Source: Microcella alkalica (lineage in GTDB: Bacteria > Actinomycetota > Actinomycetes > Actinomycetales > Microbacteriaceae). Taken from it: a stretch of DNA of 64,000 bases. Positions 22,603-31,120 of the stretch are shown piece by piece. The position numbers were made by a program, and so were the translations under genes. Below the pieces are notes generated by a model that made no database searches, was not told where the DNA came from, and saw nothing but the letters and a program-made list of their open reading frames with translations. How positions within the stretch are numbered: position 1 is the stretch's first letter; each line of letters begins with the position of its first letter. The stretch covers positions 186,001 to 250,000 of the forward strand of contig NZ_JABUKC010000001.1 of assembly GCF_014595885.1 (NCBI RefSeq), written 5' to 3'.

Positions 22603-25600
22603 GTGAAGCTCAAGCTCGCCCTGCGTCGCACCGGCGCGCCCGACGTCGACGTCGTCGTGACGGCCGACGCTACGGCGACGGTCGCCGACCTGGCTCGCGC
22701 GCTCATCGAGAGCGACCCGTCGGGCGCCTCGCGCGCCGCCGCGACGTCGGCGCTGACGCTCGCGGTGGCGCCGCCGGTCGCCGAGTCGCTCGCCCCGCTC
22801 GAGCCGCAGCTGCTGCTCGCCGACGCGCCGCTCGGCAGCGGCTTCCACGCCGCTGTGGTGCCGCACGCGCCCTCGGGGCGCGATCGCTCGGTCGCGGCGA
22901 TCCTCCGCGTGGTCTCCGGGCCCGATGCGGGGCGCGAGTTCCCGCTCGCCCGCGGCCACAGCGTCGTCGGCCGTGACCCGGCCGCCGAGGTGGTGCTCTC
23001 CGACCCGCTCGTGTCGAAGCGGCACGCGCGCATCGAGGTCGAGTCGGGCATCGAGCTAGTCGACCTGAACTCCGCCAACGGCCTCGTCATCGACGGCGGC
23101 CGCGTGCCGCGCCTGTCGGTGCAGCCGGGGCAGGTGGTGACGCTCGGCGACTCCGAGGTCGCGTTCACCCGACTGGCCTCGGCCACTGACGACGCGGCGG
23201 CGGATGCTGTGCTCGAGCGCGGCGGAGCGCTCCTGTTCAACCGCTCGCCCCGCGTCGAGGTGCGCTACCCGGGCACCGAGTTCCCGCACCCGGCGATCCC
23301 GAGCGAGGCAGACCCTCGGCTCTTCCCGTGGCCGATGATCATCGCGCCCGTGCTGCTGGGGCTGGCGATCTTCAGCGCGACGGGCCGGTGGCTGTCGCTG
23401 CTCGTCGTGGCGATGGCGCCGATCATGCTGCTCGGCAACTTCCTCGGCCAGAAGCGGCAGCAGGGGGTGAAGCTGCGGCAGGAGATCGAGACCTTCGACG
23501 AGCAGATCGAGCGCCTGGAGGACGACCTCGTCGAGCAGGAGGCGATCGAGCGCGAGCGCCGCGACGCGGAGGCGCCGGCGACGGCGACGGTCTTCGACGA
23601 AGCCATGCGGCTCGGCCCGCTGCTGTGGACTCGTCGCCCGGAGCACTGGAGCTTCCTGGCGCTGCGCCTCGGGCTCGGGCGCGCCCGCAGCCGCAACTCG
23701 ATCGCCGCGAGCGCCGACCCGAAGGGCATCGCCCAGTTCTCGCGCCAGGTGCAGGCGCTGCGCGAGCGCTTCGAGGTCATCGACGACGTGCCTATCGTCG
23801 AACTGCTGCCGAGCGCGGGCGCCCTCGGCGTCGCCGGCCCCGCCGAGCTCTCCGCCGACGCCGTGCGCGGCCTCGCAGTGCAGCTGTTCGGGCTGCACGC
23901 GCCGCACGAGGTCGTGACGGCCGCGATCGTCAGCCCCGCCTGGGCGCGCGAGCTGGAGTGGCTGAAGTGGCTTCCGCACGCCTCGACCGCGCGATCGCCG
24001 TTCACCGAGCTCGCTCTCGCCGACAGCCCCTCCGCCGGCACGGCCATGCTGAACGCGCTGGAGGAGCTCGTGCTGCAGCGCTCGAGCGGCACGCCGAGCC
24101 GCCGCGGGCCGCTCAAGACCGATGACACCGCGCAGGCGCTCGGCGCTCGAGTGGGCGAGAACCTGCCGCGCGAGCTCGCCGTGCCCGGCGATCTCGCGAT
24201 CGTGCTCGTCGTCTCCGGCGACGCCCCCGTCGACCGCGCACGGCTGACGCAGGTCATCGAGCGCGGCGCCGACGTCGGCGTGTACGCGATCGTGCTCGCG
24301 CCGACCGTCGAGTCGCTGCCCGCTGCCTGCCGCACCTTCGTCGACGTGAGCGGCGGGCTCGACCGCGCCGTCGTCGGCTCGGTGCGCGCTGGCGAGCGCG
24401 TCGACGACGTCGCCGTCGAGGGCGTTTCGCGCACCTACGCCGAGCTTTTCGCCCGCCGGCTCTCGCCCGTGGTCGACGCGAGCAGCCTGACCGACGACGC
24501 GAGCGACCTGCCGAGCTCGGTCTCGATGCTGACCCTGCTCGGCCCCGAGCTCGCCGCGCAGCCCGCCGCCGCTCTCGAGCGCTGGCATCAGAACGGCTCG
24601 GTCATCGACCGCGTCTCGCGCGGGCAGCGTCCTCGCCTGAAGCGCGCGGGCACCCTCAAGGCCTTCGTCGGGCAGGCGAGCCCTGACGCGATGACGCTCG
24701 ACCTGCGCACGCAGGGCCCCCACGCGCTCGTCGGCGGCACCACCGGCTCGGGCAAGAGCGAGTTCCTGCAGGCGTGGGTGCTCGGCATGGCGGCGGAGTA
24801 CAGCCCCGACCGCGTCACCTTCCTCTTCGTCGACTACAAGGGCGGGTCGGCATTCGCCGACTGCGTCGAGCTGCCGCACTGCGTGGGCCTCGTCACCGAC
24901 CTGAGCCCGCACCTGGTGCGCCGTGCGCTGACGAGCCTCCGCGCCGAGCTGCACCACCGCGAGCACCTGTTCAACCGCAAGAAGGCCAAGGATCTGCTCG
25001 AGCTCGAGAAGCGACAGGATCCGGAGACGCCGCCCGCGCTCGTGATCGTCATCGACGAGTTCGCGGCGCTCGCCGGCGACGTGCCCGAGTTCGTCGACGG
25101 CGTGGTCGACATCGCCCAGCGCGGGCGCTCGCTGGGCATCCACCTCATCATGGCCACGCAGCGACCGGCGGGCGTCATCAAAGACAACCTGCGCGCCAAC
25201 ACCAACCTGCGCGTCGCGCTGCGGATGGCCGACGAGAGCGACTCGAACGACGTCGTCGGCGACCCCGTCGCCGGCACGTTCGACCCGGGCACGCCGGGGC
25301 GCGGCATCGCCAAGACCGGCCCCGGTCGGCTCGTGCCGTTCCAGTCCGGATACGCCGGCGGCTGGACGAGCGACGAGCCGGAGGCGGCGGGCGTGCGCAT
25401 CGCCGAGCTGCGGTTCGGCGCCGCGACCGCGTGGGAGGCCGACACGGCGGGCGGACAGCTCGAGGAGGAGCTCGACCTCGGCCCGAACGATCAGAAGCGC
25501 CTCGTCGCCTCGCTCGTCGCCGCGGCGGCCGGCGCGGGCATCCCCGCCCCTCGTCGGCCGTGGCTCGACGAGCTGCCCTCCACCGTCGACCTGCGCGCGC

Positions 25601-27090
25601 TGCCGCTCGATGGCGACGCGCGCATCCCGCTCGGGCTCGCCGATATCCCGGAGCGGCAGCAGCAGGCGCCCGTGGTCTTCGAGCCCGACACCGACGGGCA
25701 CCTGCTCGTCTACGGCACCTCCGGCTCCGGCAAGTCGACGGCGCTGCGCTCGATCGCGATCGCCGCCGGTGCGCGCCCGGAATCCGGCGCGACGATCGTC
25801 TACGGCGCCGACTTCGGCACCGGCTCACTGCGCTCGCTCGAGGCGCTGCCCCACGTCGGCTCGATCGTCGCCGGCGACGACGCCGAGCGCGTGCAGCGCC
25901 TGCTGCGCACCCTGCGCTCGATGCTGGATGACCGCGCGCGCCGCTTCTCGGAGGTCAACGCCGCGAGCCTCAGCGAGTACCGGCGCCTCACCGGGCGCAC
26001 GCACGAGCCGCGCATCCTCGTGCTCATCGACGGCTTCGGCGCGTTCAAGCAGGAGTGGGAGGCCACGACCGCGCGCGCCCCGTTCTACGGCATCCTGCTG
26101 CGGGCGCTCGGCGAGGGGCGGCCGCTCGGCATCCATGTCGTCGCCTCCGCCGACCGCTACGGCGCGGTGCCCACCGCCGTCAGCGCCAACGTCAGCAAGC
26201 GCATCGTGCTGCGCCTCAGCGACGAGGCCGCGTACGGCATGCTCGGCGTGCCGAAGGACGTGCTCGACGAGCGCAGCGTTCCCGGCCGCGCCATCGTCGA
26301 CGGCTTCGAGACGCAGCTGGCCACCATGGGCGGCACCGTCAACGTCGCCGAGCAGTCCGCGGCGACCGAGGCGCTCGCCGCCGAGCTGCGCCGACGGGGG
26401 GCGACGGATGCTCCCGCCATCGGCGCACTGCCCACCGAGCTGCGCGCCTCCGACCTGCCCGCGCAGGTCGGAGGGCTGCCCGTCATCGGCATCGCCGACG
26501 ACGAGCTCGGCCCCACGGGCTTCGAGCCGATCGGCACCTTCGTCGTCGCCGGGCCCCCGCGCAGCGGCCGCACGTCCGCGCTGCGCGCGCTGCTCGCCGC
26601 CGTCGAGCGGGCCGAGCCCGACGTCGAGCTGTTCCACATCGGCGGGCGGCGCGCGGCGCTGCGCGACGAGCGCACGTGGGCGGGCGCCGCGTCGAGCATC
26701 GACGACGTGCGCACCCTGGCCAAGCAGCTCGCACCGATCGTCGCCGAGGAGGGGGCATCCGCCCGCATCGTCGTCGTGATCGAGAACCTGCCGGAGTTCG
26801 GCGACACCGACGCCGAACGGCCCCTCAAGGAGCTCATGCAGGCCATCAACCGCAGCGAGCACCTGCTCATCGGCGAGGGCGAGGTGAGCCTCATGCAGAG
26901 CGGCTACGGGCTCATCGGCGAGCTCAAGGCGGGCCGGCGCGGCATCGTGCTGAAGCCCGAGACGTACGACGGCGACGCGATCTTCAAGGTGCCGTTCCCG
27001 CGCGTGCAGCGGCACGAGTTCCCGCCGGGGCGCGGCATCTTCGTCGAGAACGGGCGGGCGGTCACCGTGCAGCTGCCGCTCGTGCCGTGA
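22603..27090 (+). CDS. FtsK/SpoIIIE-type ATPase with N-terminal FHA domain (EssC/EccC-like)
   Basis: The protein is about 1495 aa, close to the size of Firmicutes EssC. An N-terminal FHA domain (about residues 95-190, SVVGRDPAAEVVLSDPLVSKRHARI) is followed by two membrane segments (about 240-285, LLGLAIFSATG and SLLVVAMAPIMLLG). Three P-loop ATPase domains follow: the first has GGTTGSGKSEF (about 711) and VIVIDEFAAL (about 814), the second GTSGSGKST (about 1036) and ILVLIDGFGAF (about 1138), and the third GPPRSGRTS (about 1315), where the P-loop lysine is Arg, so it is probably inactive. This is the motor of type VII-like secretion, recognising WXG100 substrates. GTG 22603 follows GGAGAGG; the frame opens earlier but inside the upstream gene. 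Confidence 0.93.
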   Translation: MKLKLALRRTGAPDVDVVVTADATATVADLARALIESDPSGASRAAATSALTLAVAPPVAESLAPLEPQLLLADAPLGSGFHAAVVPHAPSGRDRSVAAILRVVSGPDAGREFPLARGHSVVGRDPAAEVVLSDPLVSKRHARIEVESGIELVDLNSANGLVIDGGRVPRLSVQPGQVVTLGDSEVAFTRLASATDDAAADAVLERGGALLFNRSPRVEVRYPGTEFPHPAIPSEADPRLFPWPMIIAPVLLGLAIFSATGRWLSLLVVAMAPIMLLGNFLGQKRQQGVKLRQEIETFDEQIERLEDDLVEQEAIERERRDAEAPATATVFDEAMRLGPLLWTRRPEHWSFLALRLGLGRARSRNSIAASADPKGIAQFSRQVQALRERFEVIDDVPIVELLPSAGALGVAGPAELSADAVRGLAVQLFGLHAPHEVVTAAIVSPAWARELEWLKWLPHASTARSPFTELALADSPSAGTAMLNALEELVLQRSSGTPSRRGPLKTDDTAQALGARVGENLPRELAVPGDLAIVLVVSGDAPVDRARLTQVIERGADVGVYAIVLAPTVESLPAACRTFVDVSGGLDRAVVGSVRAGERVDDVAVEGVSRTYAELFARRLSPVVDASSLTDDASDLPSSVSMLTLLGPELAAQPAAALERWHQNGSVIDRVSRGQRPRLKRAGTLKAFVGQASPDAMTLDLRTQGPHALVGGTTGSGKSEFLQAWVLGMAAEYSPDRVTFLFVDYKGGSAFADCVELPHCVGLVTDLSPHLVRRALTSLRAELHHREHLFNRKKAKDLLELEKRQDPETPPALVIVIDEFAALAGDVPEFVDGVVDIAQRGRSLGIHLIMATQRPAGVIKDNLRANTNLRVALRMADESDSNDVVGDPVAGTFDPGTPGRGIAKTGPGRLVPFQSGYAGGWTSDEPEAAGVRIAELRFGAATAWEADTAGGQLEEELDLGPNDQKRLVASLVAAAAGAGIPAPRRPWLDELPSTVDLRALPLDGDARIPLGLADIPERQQQAPVVFEPDTDGHLLVYGTSGSGKSTALRSIAIAAGARPESGATIVYGADFGTGSLRSLEALPHVGSIVAGDDAERVQRLLRTLRSMLDDRARRFSEVNAASLSEYRRLTGRTHEPRILVLIDGFGAFKQEWEATTARAPFYGILLRALGEGRPLGIHVVASADRYGAVPTAVSANVSKRIVLRLSDEAAYGMLGVPKDVLDERSVPGRAIVDGFETQLATMGGTVNVAEQSAATEALAAELRRRGATDAPAIGALPTELRASDLPAQVGGLPVIGIADDELGPTGFEPIGTFVVAGPPRSGRTSALRALLAAVERAEPDVELFHIGGRRAALRDERTWAGAASSIDDVRTLAKQLAPIVAEEGASARIVVVIENLPEFGDTDAERPLKELMQAINRSEHLLIGEGEVSLMQSGYGLIGELKAGRRGIVLKPETYDGDAIFKVPFPRVQRHEFPPGRGIFVENGRAVTVQLPLVP

Positions 27091-27106
27091 GCGGGCATGG
27101 GGAGTG

Positions 27107-27142
27107 CTGCCGATGTCGCCGGCCGAGCCGAGCTTCTAGCGT
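27107..27142 (+). promoter_or_regulatory. Promoter-like motif upstream of the first WXG100 gene
   Basis: CTGCCGAT (27107-27114) and TAGCGT (27137-27142) are separated by 22 nt, matching the arrangement at 21393 and 30728. The first half matches the other two at 6 of 8 positions. It lies 27 nt upstream of the ATG at 27170. Confidence 0.45.
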
Positions 27143-27169
27143 GGAGGAGAACATGAGGGAGGGACGAGG

Positions 27170-27463
27170 ATGAGCGCCGACGTCGATCTGGACCTGGACG
27201 ACCTGCAGGAGACCGTGACGGCACTGCGCGTGGTGGTCGACGACTTCGCGACGATCGCCTCGACCGTCGACGGCGTGCGCAGCGCGATCGGCACGCCGCA
27301 CGGTCGTGGCGCGCTGCGCGACAGGGTCGGTGACTTCGAGAGCGGCTGGAACGGCAATCGAGAGGTGATCCAGGAGAACCTGCAGGGCGTGCTCGACCAC
27401 CTGCAGGGGCTCATCGACGGGTTCCGCGAGACGGATGCGGCGCTCGCCGCGACGGGGGAGTGA
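27170..27463 (+). CDS. WXG100 family protein (ESAT-6-like), Trp-Asn-Gly motif
   Basis: A 97-aa helical protein with a central W60-N61-G62 (ESGWNGN), the length and hairpin pattern of WXG100 proteins, which are secreted as helical dimers by type VII machines. The C-terminal tail reads ETDAALAATGE and resembles the other WXG100-size protein in this locus. ATG 27170 follows GGAGGGACGAGG. It lies 79 bp after the ATPase gene and 7 bp before the large candidate substrate. It likely pairs with one of these partners. Confidence 0.82.
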   Translation: MSADVDLDLDDLQETVTALRVVVDDFATIASTVDGVRSAIGTPHGRGALRDRVGDFESGWNGNREVIQENLQGVLDHLQGLIDGFRETDAALAATGE

Positions 27464-27470
27464 GGCGACC

Positions 27471-28859
27471 ATGACGTTCAAGCCCGAGACCGGCACGGCC
27501 TGGCTGCGTTCGCCCGTGAGCGGACGCCCCTGTCTGACCGTGGAGGGCGACGCCGACGCGATCGAGGAGGCCGGCGAGGCCTTCCGCGCCGTCGGCGCCG
27601 CGATGCGTCGAGCCGCGCGCGAGCTGGGAGCCCTGAGCCGGGAGGAGCGCTACGTCGCTCAGGGCTTCGCCGCTATCCGCGACGAGGCGGGTCAGGCGGA
27701 GACCGACCTCGAGCGCACCGCGCGCCGCTACGTCGGCGAGGACGGCACAGGGGGCACCGCGAAGGCGCTGTGCGACTACGCCTCCGCGCTGCGCGTCGTC
27801 CAGTTCCTCGCCAGCGAGGGGCACGTCGAGGCCATCCGCTCCTCGCACGAGGCGCTCGAGGCGCGACGCGACGAGGCCGCTGCCGCGCGCAGCTCGCTCA
27901 ACCTGCTCGAATCACCGCTGTCGGCGAGCGAGCCGTCGGAGGGCCAGCTCGCCCGGGCGGAGAACGCCGTCGAGGCGGCTGATCGGGCGGCTTCGGGAGC
28001 CGAGTCCCTCCTCGAGGGCCTGTGGGAGAACTTCGACAGCGCGCTCTCCACGTGGGAGAGCGCCTACGACGACGCCGTCGCCGCGATCGACGACGCCATC
28101 GACCTCTCCGACATCGACGACAGCTGGTGGGAGGACGCGCTAGACGTCGTCATCACGATCGCCTCCGTCGTCGGCTTCGTGGCGGCCGTGCTCGCGATGA
28201 TCGTCGCGGCGCCCTTCGCGGCGATCCTCGCGACGATCGCGACCATCGCCGGCCTGCTGGTCCTCGTCGCGACGCTCGTGATGGCGATTGGCGGGCGCCG
28301 GAAGGACGGCGTCGACGTCGCGCTCGCGGTCGTCGGTGTGCTGCCCTTCGGCAAGGCGCTCGCGACCGGCCAGGGGTTCCGCGGCGCGCTGGGGCTCACG
28401 ACCGCCTCCAGTCGCACCGCGGCGACCGCGGTGGCCGGCCGCACGGCGATCGTCGACGATCTCGCGCGATGGCAGGCGCACGGCACTCGGCACGCCGACG
28501 TCCTGGCCGGCGTCGGCAACCGCGCGGCTCGCGCCGCGGCGGCCGGGGGACTGGCCGACGACTTCCTCCGCTCGCCGATGCCCGTCTGGACCCAGCGACT
28601 GCTCACCGGCATGCGGACGGGGGGCACCGGTTTCGACACCGACGCGTTCCGCATCGCGAGCCTGCTCGACGAGGGCTGGGCGGCCGGCGGTCAAGCGGGG
28701 CCGCGAAGCCTCGCCTGGGCCGCGGACAACGCCATGCCCGGCCTGCTGGACCAAGGCGTCAACGTCTGGAACTTCGGCATGGGGGCGCTTGACGTCGCCA
28801 CGCTCGGAGACGGTCGTGACGTTCTCGACGGCGTCGCCGACGCGGTGACCGGCCGGTGA
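27471..28859 (+). CDS. Putative type VII secretion substrate with helical N-terminal signal-like domain and membrane segments
   Basis: A 462-aa protein with no clear known domain at the C-terminus. Residues about 20-160 form a helical region (GDADAIEEAGEAFRAVGAAMRRAARELGAL) like the putative type VII secretion-signal domain that heads many polymorphic toxins. A strongly hydrophobic block follows (about 220-285, VVITIASVVGFVAAVLAMIVAAPFAAIL) and a VVGVLPFGKALATG linker as in toxin-module proteins. No recognisable nuclease, lipase or deaminase motif is visible in the last 130 residues. ATG 27471 sits 7 bp after the WXG100 gene. Substrate status is inference from architecture and context. Confidence 0.7.
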   Translation: MTFKPETGTAWLRSPVSGRPCLTVEGDADAIEEAGEAFRAVGAAMRRAARELGALSREERYVAQGFAAIRDEAGQAETDLERTARRYVGEDGTGGTAKALCDYASALRVVQFLASEGHVEAIRSSHEALEARRDEAAAARSSLNLLESPLSASEPSEGQLARAENAVEAADRAASGAESLLEGLWENFDSALSTWESAYDDAVAAIDDAIDLSDIDDSWWEDALDVVITIASVVGFVAAVLAMIVAAPFAAILATIATIAGLLVLVATLVMAIGGRRKDGVDVALAVVGVLPFGKALATGQGFRGALGLTTASSRTAATAVAGRTAIVDDLARWQAHGTRHADVLAGVGNRAARAAAAGGLADDFLRSPMPVWTQRLLTGMRTGGTGFDTDAFRIASLLDEGWAAGGQAGPRSLAWAADNAMPGLLDQGVNVWNFGMGALDVATLGDGRDVLDGVADAVTGR

Positions 28860-29416
28860 CGGGGCAGGTCGCGCCGACCGCCTGGTCGATCCTCGCTCCG
28901 CCCGGGTGGCGCCGGATGCGCGCCGGCGAGCTGCGCCAGGGAGACCCGCTCGGGGAGTTCGTGCGTGCCGCTCGCGAGGCCGGTCGCGCCGACCTCGTGC
29001 TGCAGGCGCGCTCGCTCGTCGCCGAGCTGCGCTCGCAGGCGAGCGCGAGTGCGCTCGTCGAGCTCTACCTGCCCGCCACCGCGGAGGCGGCGGAGCTCGC
29101 GCCCGCCTCGCTCACCCTCTCGCGCTACCGCACGGAGGAGGGGGTGCAGCCGCGCGCCGCCGCCGTGCGCATGGCGAAATCCCGTCCGGTCGAGGAGGTC
29201 GACGACGCCGGGGCGCTGCAGTTCCGCTTCCGCGCGGAGTCCTCGCGTGGCGCTGACCAGGGCGTGCACGGAAGCCACCTGCTCTGCGTGCTGCCGAGGC
29301 CGGGCTCCGCCGACGGCCTGCTCGCCACCTTCACCGCGCTGCACGATGGCTCCGGCGCGGATGCCCTGCTCGCGCTCGGCGAGGTCATGCTCTCGAGCTT
29401 CACCTGGAGGTCGTGA
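28856..29416 (+). CDS. Unrecognised 186-aa protein of the type VII-like locus
   Basis: I do not recognise this protein. It starts with GTG at 28856, overlapping the upstream stop by 4 bp. It has no membrane segment or signal peptide; it opens with ILAPPGWRRM, then alternates predicted helices and strands, with LVELYLPATAEAAELAPASLTLSRY and SHLLCVLPRPGSADGLLATFTALH suggesting an alpha/beta domain. The tight coupling to the candidate substrate gene suggests a partner, chaperone or immunity role, but this is not shown. Confidence 0.72.
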   Translation: MTGQVAPTAWSILAPPGWRRMRAGELRQGDPLGEFVRAAREAGRADLVLQARSLVAELRSQASASALVELYLPATAEAAELAPASLTLSRYRTEEGVQPRAAAVRMAKSRPVEEVDDAGALQFRFRAESSRGADQGVHGSHLLCVLPRPGSADGLLATFTALHDGSGADALLALGEVMLSSFTWRS

Positions 29417-29982
29417 TGCTGCACGCCCCGATCACCGTCGACCGCGACCGGTGGCTCCGCGTCCCGCTCGACTTCACCGATGAACCGTGGCCAGACCAGC
29501 TGGCGTGGGCCCGCTGGTTGGCGATCGAGACGCAGCCGGAGGCGCCCGAGCGCCGCGAGCGCATCGAGCGGCTCGCCCTCGCCTTGGCCGCGCTGCCGAG
29601 CGCCGGCGTCAGTGCGCGCTACTGGCACTACCCCTGCGACGGCGAGCCCGGCCCGGCGCTCGACGTCGCCGTCTCGCGCCCCGATCCGGTGCGGCTGCTC
29701 CGCCCCGTTCCGCCTCGAGCGGTCGTCGAGCCGATGGAGCTGCCGCTCGAGCTGCCCGGCTTCGACGACGCCGCGCGTCGCCGCAGCCTGCTCGCCACGG
29801 GTGATCAACCGGATGGCCCCGTGCTCGCCGTCGTCGAGTGGGCCGCGCGGGTCGACGGCGTCGTCGTCGACATGCTCGCCGCCGATACTGACCCGGCGCG
29901 GCTCTCGCGCCTCGTGGTCGACGGCGACGCGCTGCTCGCCGGTCTCGACGGTCGCGCCCTCGCGGCGATGGTCGAGGCGTGA
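29416..29982 (+). CDS. Unrecognised 188-aa protein of the type VII-like locus
   Basis: Not recognised. ATG 29416 overlaps the upstream TGA by 1 nt (TGATG), with GGAGG just before. The protein is soluble and rich in Trp, Pro and Arg (DRWLRVPLDFTDEPWPDQLAWARWLAIETQ), followed by an Arg/Glu helix and a region VAVSRPDPVRLLRPVPPR. No signal peptide, membrane segment or catalytic motif is visible. Its position within an overlapping chain of genes argues for a shared function with the neighbours. Confidence 0.7.
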   Translation: MLHAPITVDRDRWLRVPLDFTDEPWPDQLAWARWLAIETQPEAPERRERIERLALALAALPSAGVSARYWHYPCDGEPGPALDVAVSRPDPVRLLRPVPPRAVVEPMELPLELPGFDDAARRRSLLATGDQPDGPVLAVVEWAARVDGVVVDMLAADTDPARLSRLVVDGDALLAGLDGRALAAMVEA

Positions 29983-30743
29983 GCGAGCGCGACCTCGCGC
30001 TCGTCCGCGCTCGCGTCGCCGCGCTGCCGCCCGGCGCGCGCGGCGAGCGCGCTCTCCGACTGGGCCGCGCCATCGCCGCCCGCACGGTGCTGAGGGACGA
30101 CGACACTCTCGAGCGTCCCGGCGCCCGCACCGACTTCGCGACGACGCCCGCGCGATGGCTCGTGCTCGCAGGCGCTCTGCTCGCGGCGGGCCTCGTCTCC
30201 GGCGCCACGCACCTCGGCGGCCGGGGCGGTCGACTCGAACCGGAGCTCGGCGCCGCGATCGGAGCGGGCGCGGCCGTGGTCGCCGCTGCGCTCGCGCTGA
30301 GTGCTCGTCGCGTCCGCGATCGGATGCCCGGCGAGGTGCGGCGCATCCTCCGACCGATCCTCGTCACGGCCTCCATCGCGGCGCTCGTGGGCGCGGTGCT
30401 CGGCGTCGTGCGGCTCTCGCTCGGTGAGTCGGATGAGCCAGGGCACATGCTCGCGGCCTCCGCCGTGCAGGTCGCGTGCGCCGTGCTGCTCGGCGCGCTC
30501 GCCCTGCGCGAGCCTCGGGCATCCCGTCGATCGGGGGCGCAGCGCCGTGGGCTCGACGCGGACGACTGTCGGCGGCTGCGCGAGACCGACCCCGACCGAG
30601 CGCAGCGGCTGCGCGACGCGGAGATCCAGGCGCTGCTCGCGCTCGTCGCGCTCGGCCGGCTGAGCCCGGCACAGCGCGACCGAGCGTCGGCTGAGATCGA
30701 TGCGCGTTGGGGAGCGAGTGGGGAGGGCTCCCCATCGACGTGA
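29979..30743 (+). CDS. Predicted membrane protein of the type VII-like locus
   Basis: The protein is 254 aa. After an N-terminal soluble part (about 55 residues) four hydrophobic segments are seen (WLVLAGALLAAGLVSGA, LGAAIGAGAAVVAAALALSA, ILVTASIAALVGAVLGVV and a fourth, AASAVQVACAVLLGALAL). A charged C-terminal helix region follows. GTG 29979 overlaps the upstream gene by 4 bp. It could be a membrane component of the secretion channel or an accessory protein; no family is recognised. Confidence 0.72.
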   Translation: MSERDLALVRARVAALPPGARGERALRLGRAIAARTVLRDDDTLERPGARTDFATTPARWLVLAGALLAAGLVSGATHLGGRGGRLEPELGAAIGAGAAVVAAALALSARRVRDRMPGEVRRILRPILVTASIAALVGAVLGVVRLSLGESDEPGHMLAASAVQVACAVLLGALALREPRASRRSGAQRRGLDADDCRRLRETDPDRAQRLRDAEIQALLALVALGRLSPAQRDRASAEIDARWGASGEGSPST

Positions 30744-30764
30744 GGAAAACTGCGACGTTAGCGT
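30728..30764 (+). promoter_or_regulatory. Promoter-like motif upstream of the second WXG100-size gene
   Basis: CTCCCCAT (30728-30735) and TAGCGT (30759-30764) are separated by 23 nt. The first half is identical to the one at 21393. It overlaps the 3' end of the membrane protein gene and lies 53 nt upstream of ATG 30818. Confidence 0.45.
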
Positions 30765-30817
30765 GAACGCACCACAGGCGCCCACGGGGCGGATGACCGA
30801 CAGAGAGAAGGACGACC

Positions 30818-31105
30818 ATGGCTGACTTCAAGGCCACCTACAGCGAGATGGAGCGCATGTCGAGCCGCCTGGAGGCCGGCCGCGAAGACATCGCCGAGAT
30901 CCTCCGCCGCCTCCAGAGCGAGGTCGAGGCGCTCACGAGCGACGAGTTCCGCACGCAGCAGGCCTCGGGCAAGTTCAACGACGGCTACCGCGAGCTCACG
31001 AACGGCCTCGAGTCGGCCATCGAGGGCATCCGCGACATGGGCGAGTCGCTGAGCAAGATGATGCGCGCCATCCAGGACACGGACGCGGCGCTCGCCGGCA
31101 ACTGA
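30818..31105 (+). CDS. WXG100-size protein lacking the Trp-X-Gly motif
   Basis: A 95-aa all-helical protein with the length and helical-hairpin layout of WXG100 proteins. Where Trp-X-Gly is expected the sequence is SDEFRTQQASGKF (residues 41-53), so no Trp and no Gly at the usual spacing. The tail IQDTDAALAGN parallels ETDAALAATGE of the other small protein, pointing to a common export tail or fold. ATG 30818 follows an AGAAGGA site. It is followed by a strong terminator and is probably abundantly expressed from its own promoter. Confidence 0.78.
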   Translation: MADFKATYSEMERMSSRLEAGREDIAEILRRLQSEVEALTSDEFRTQQASGKFNDGYRELTNGLESAIEGIRDMGESLSKMMRAIQDTDAALAGN

Positions 31106-31120
31106 CGCACCGCGCACACA

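Noticed and set aside
22026-25701. Long minus-strand open frames opposite the RDD-FHA gene and the EssC-like ATPase gene
   Set aside because: Both are shadows; the plus strand has FHA, RDD and FtsK motifs.
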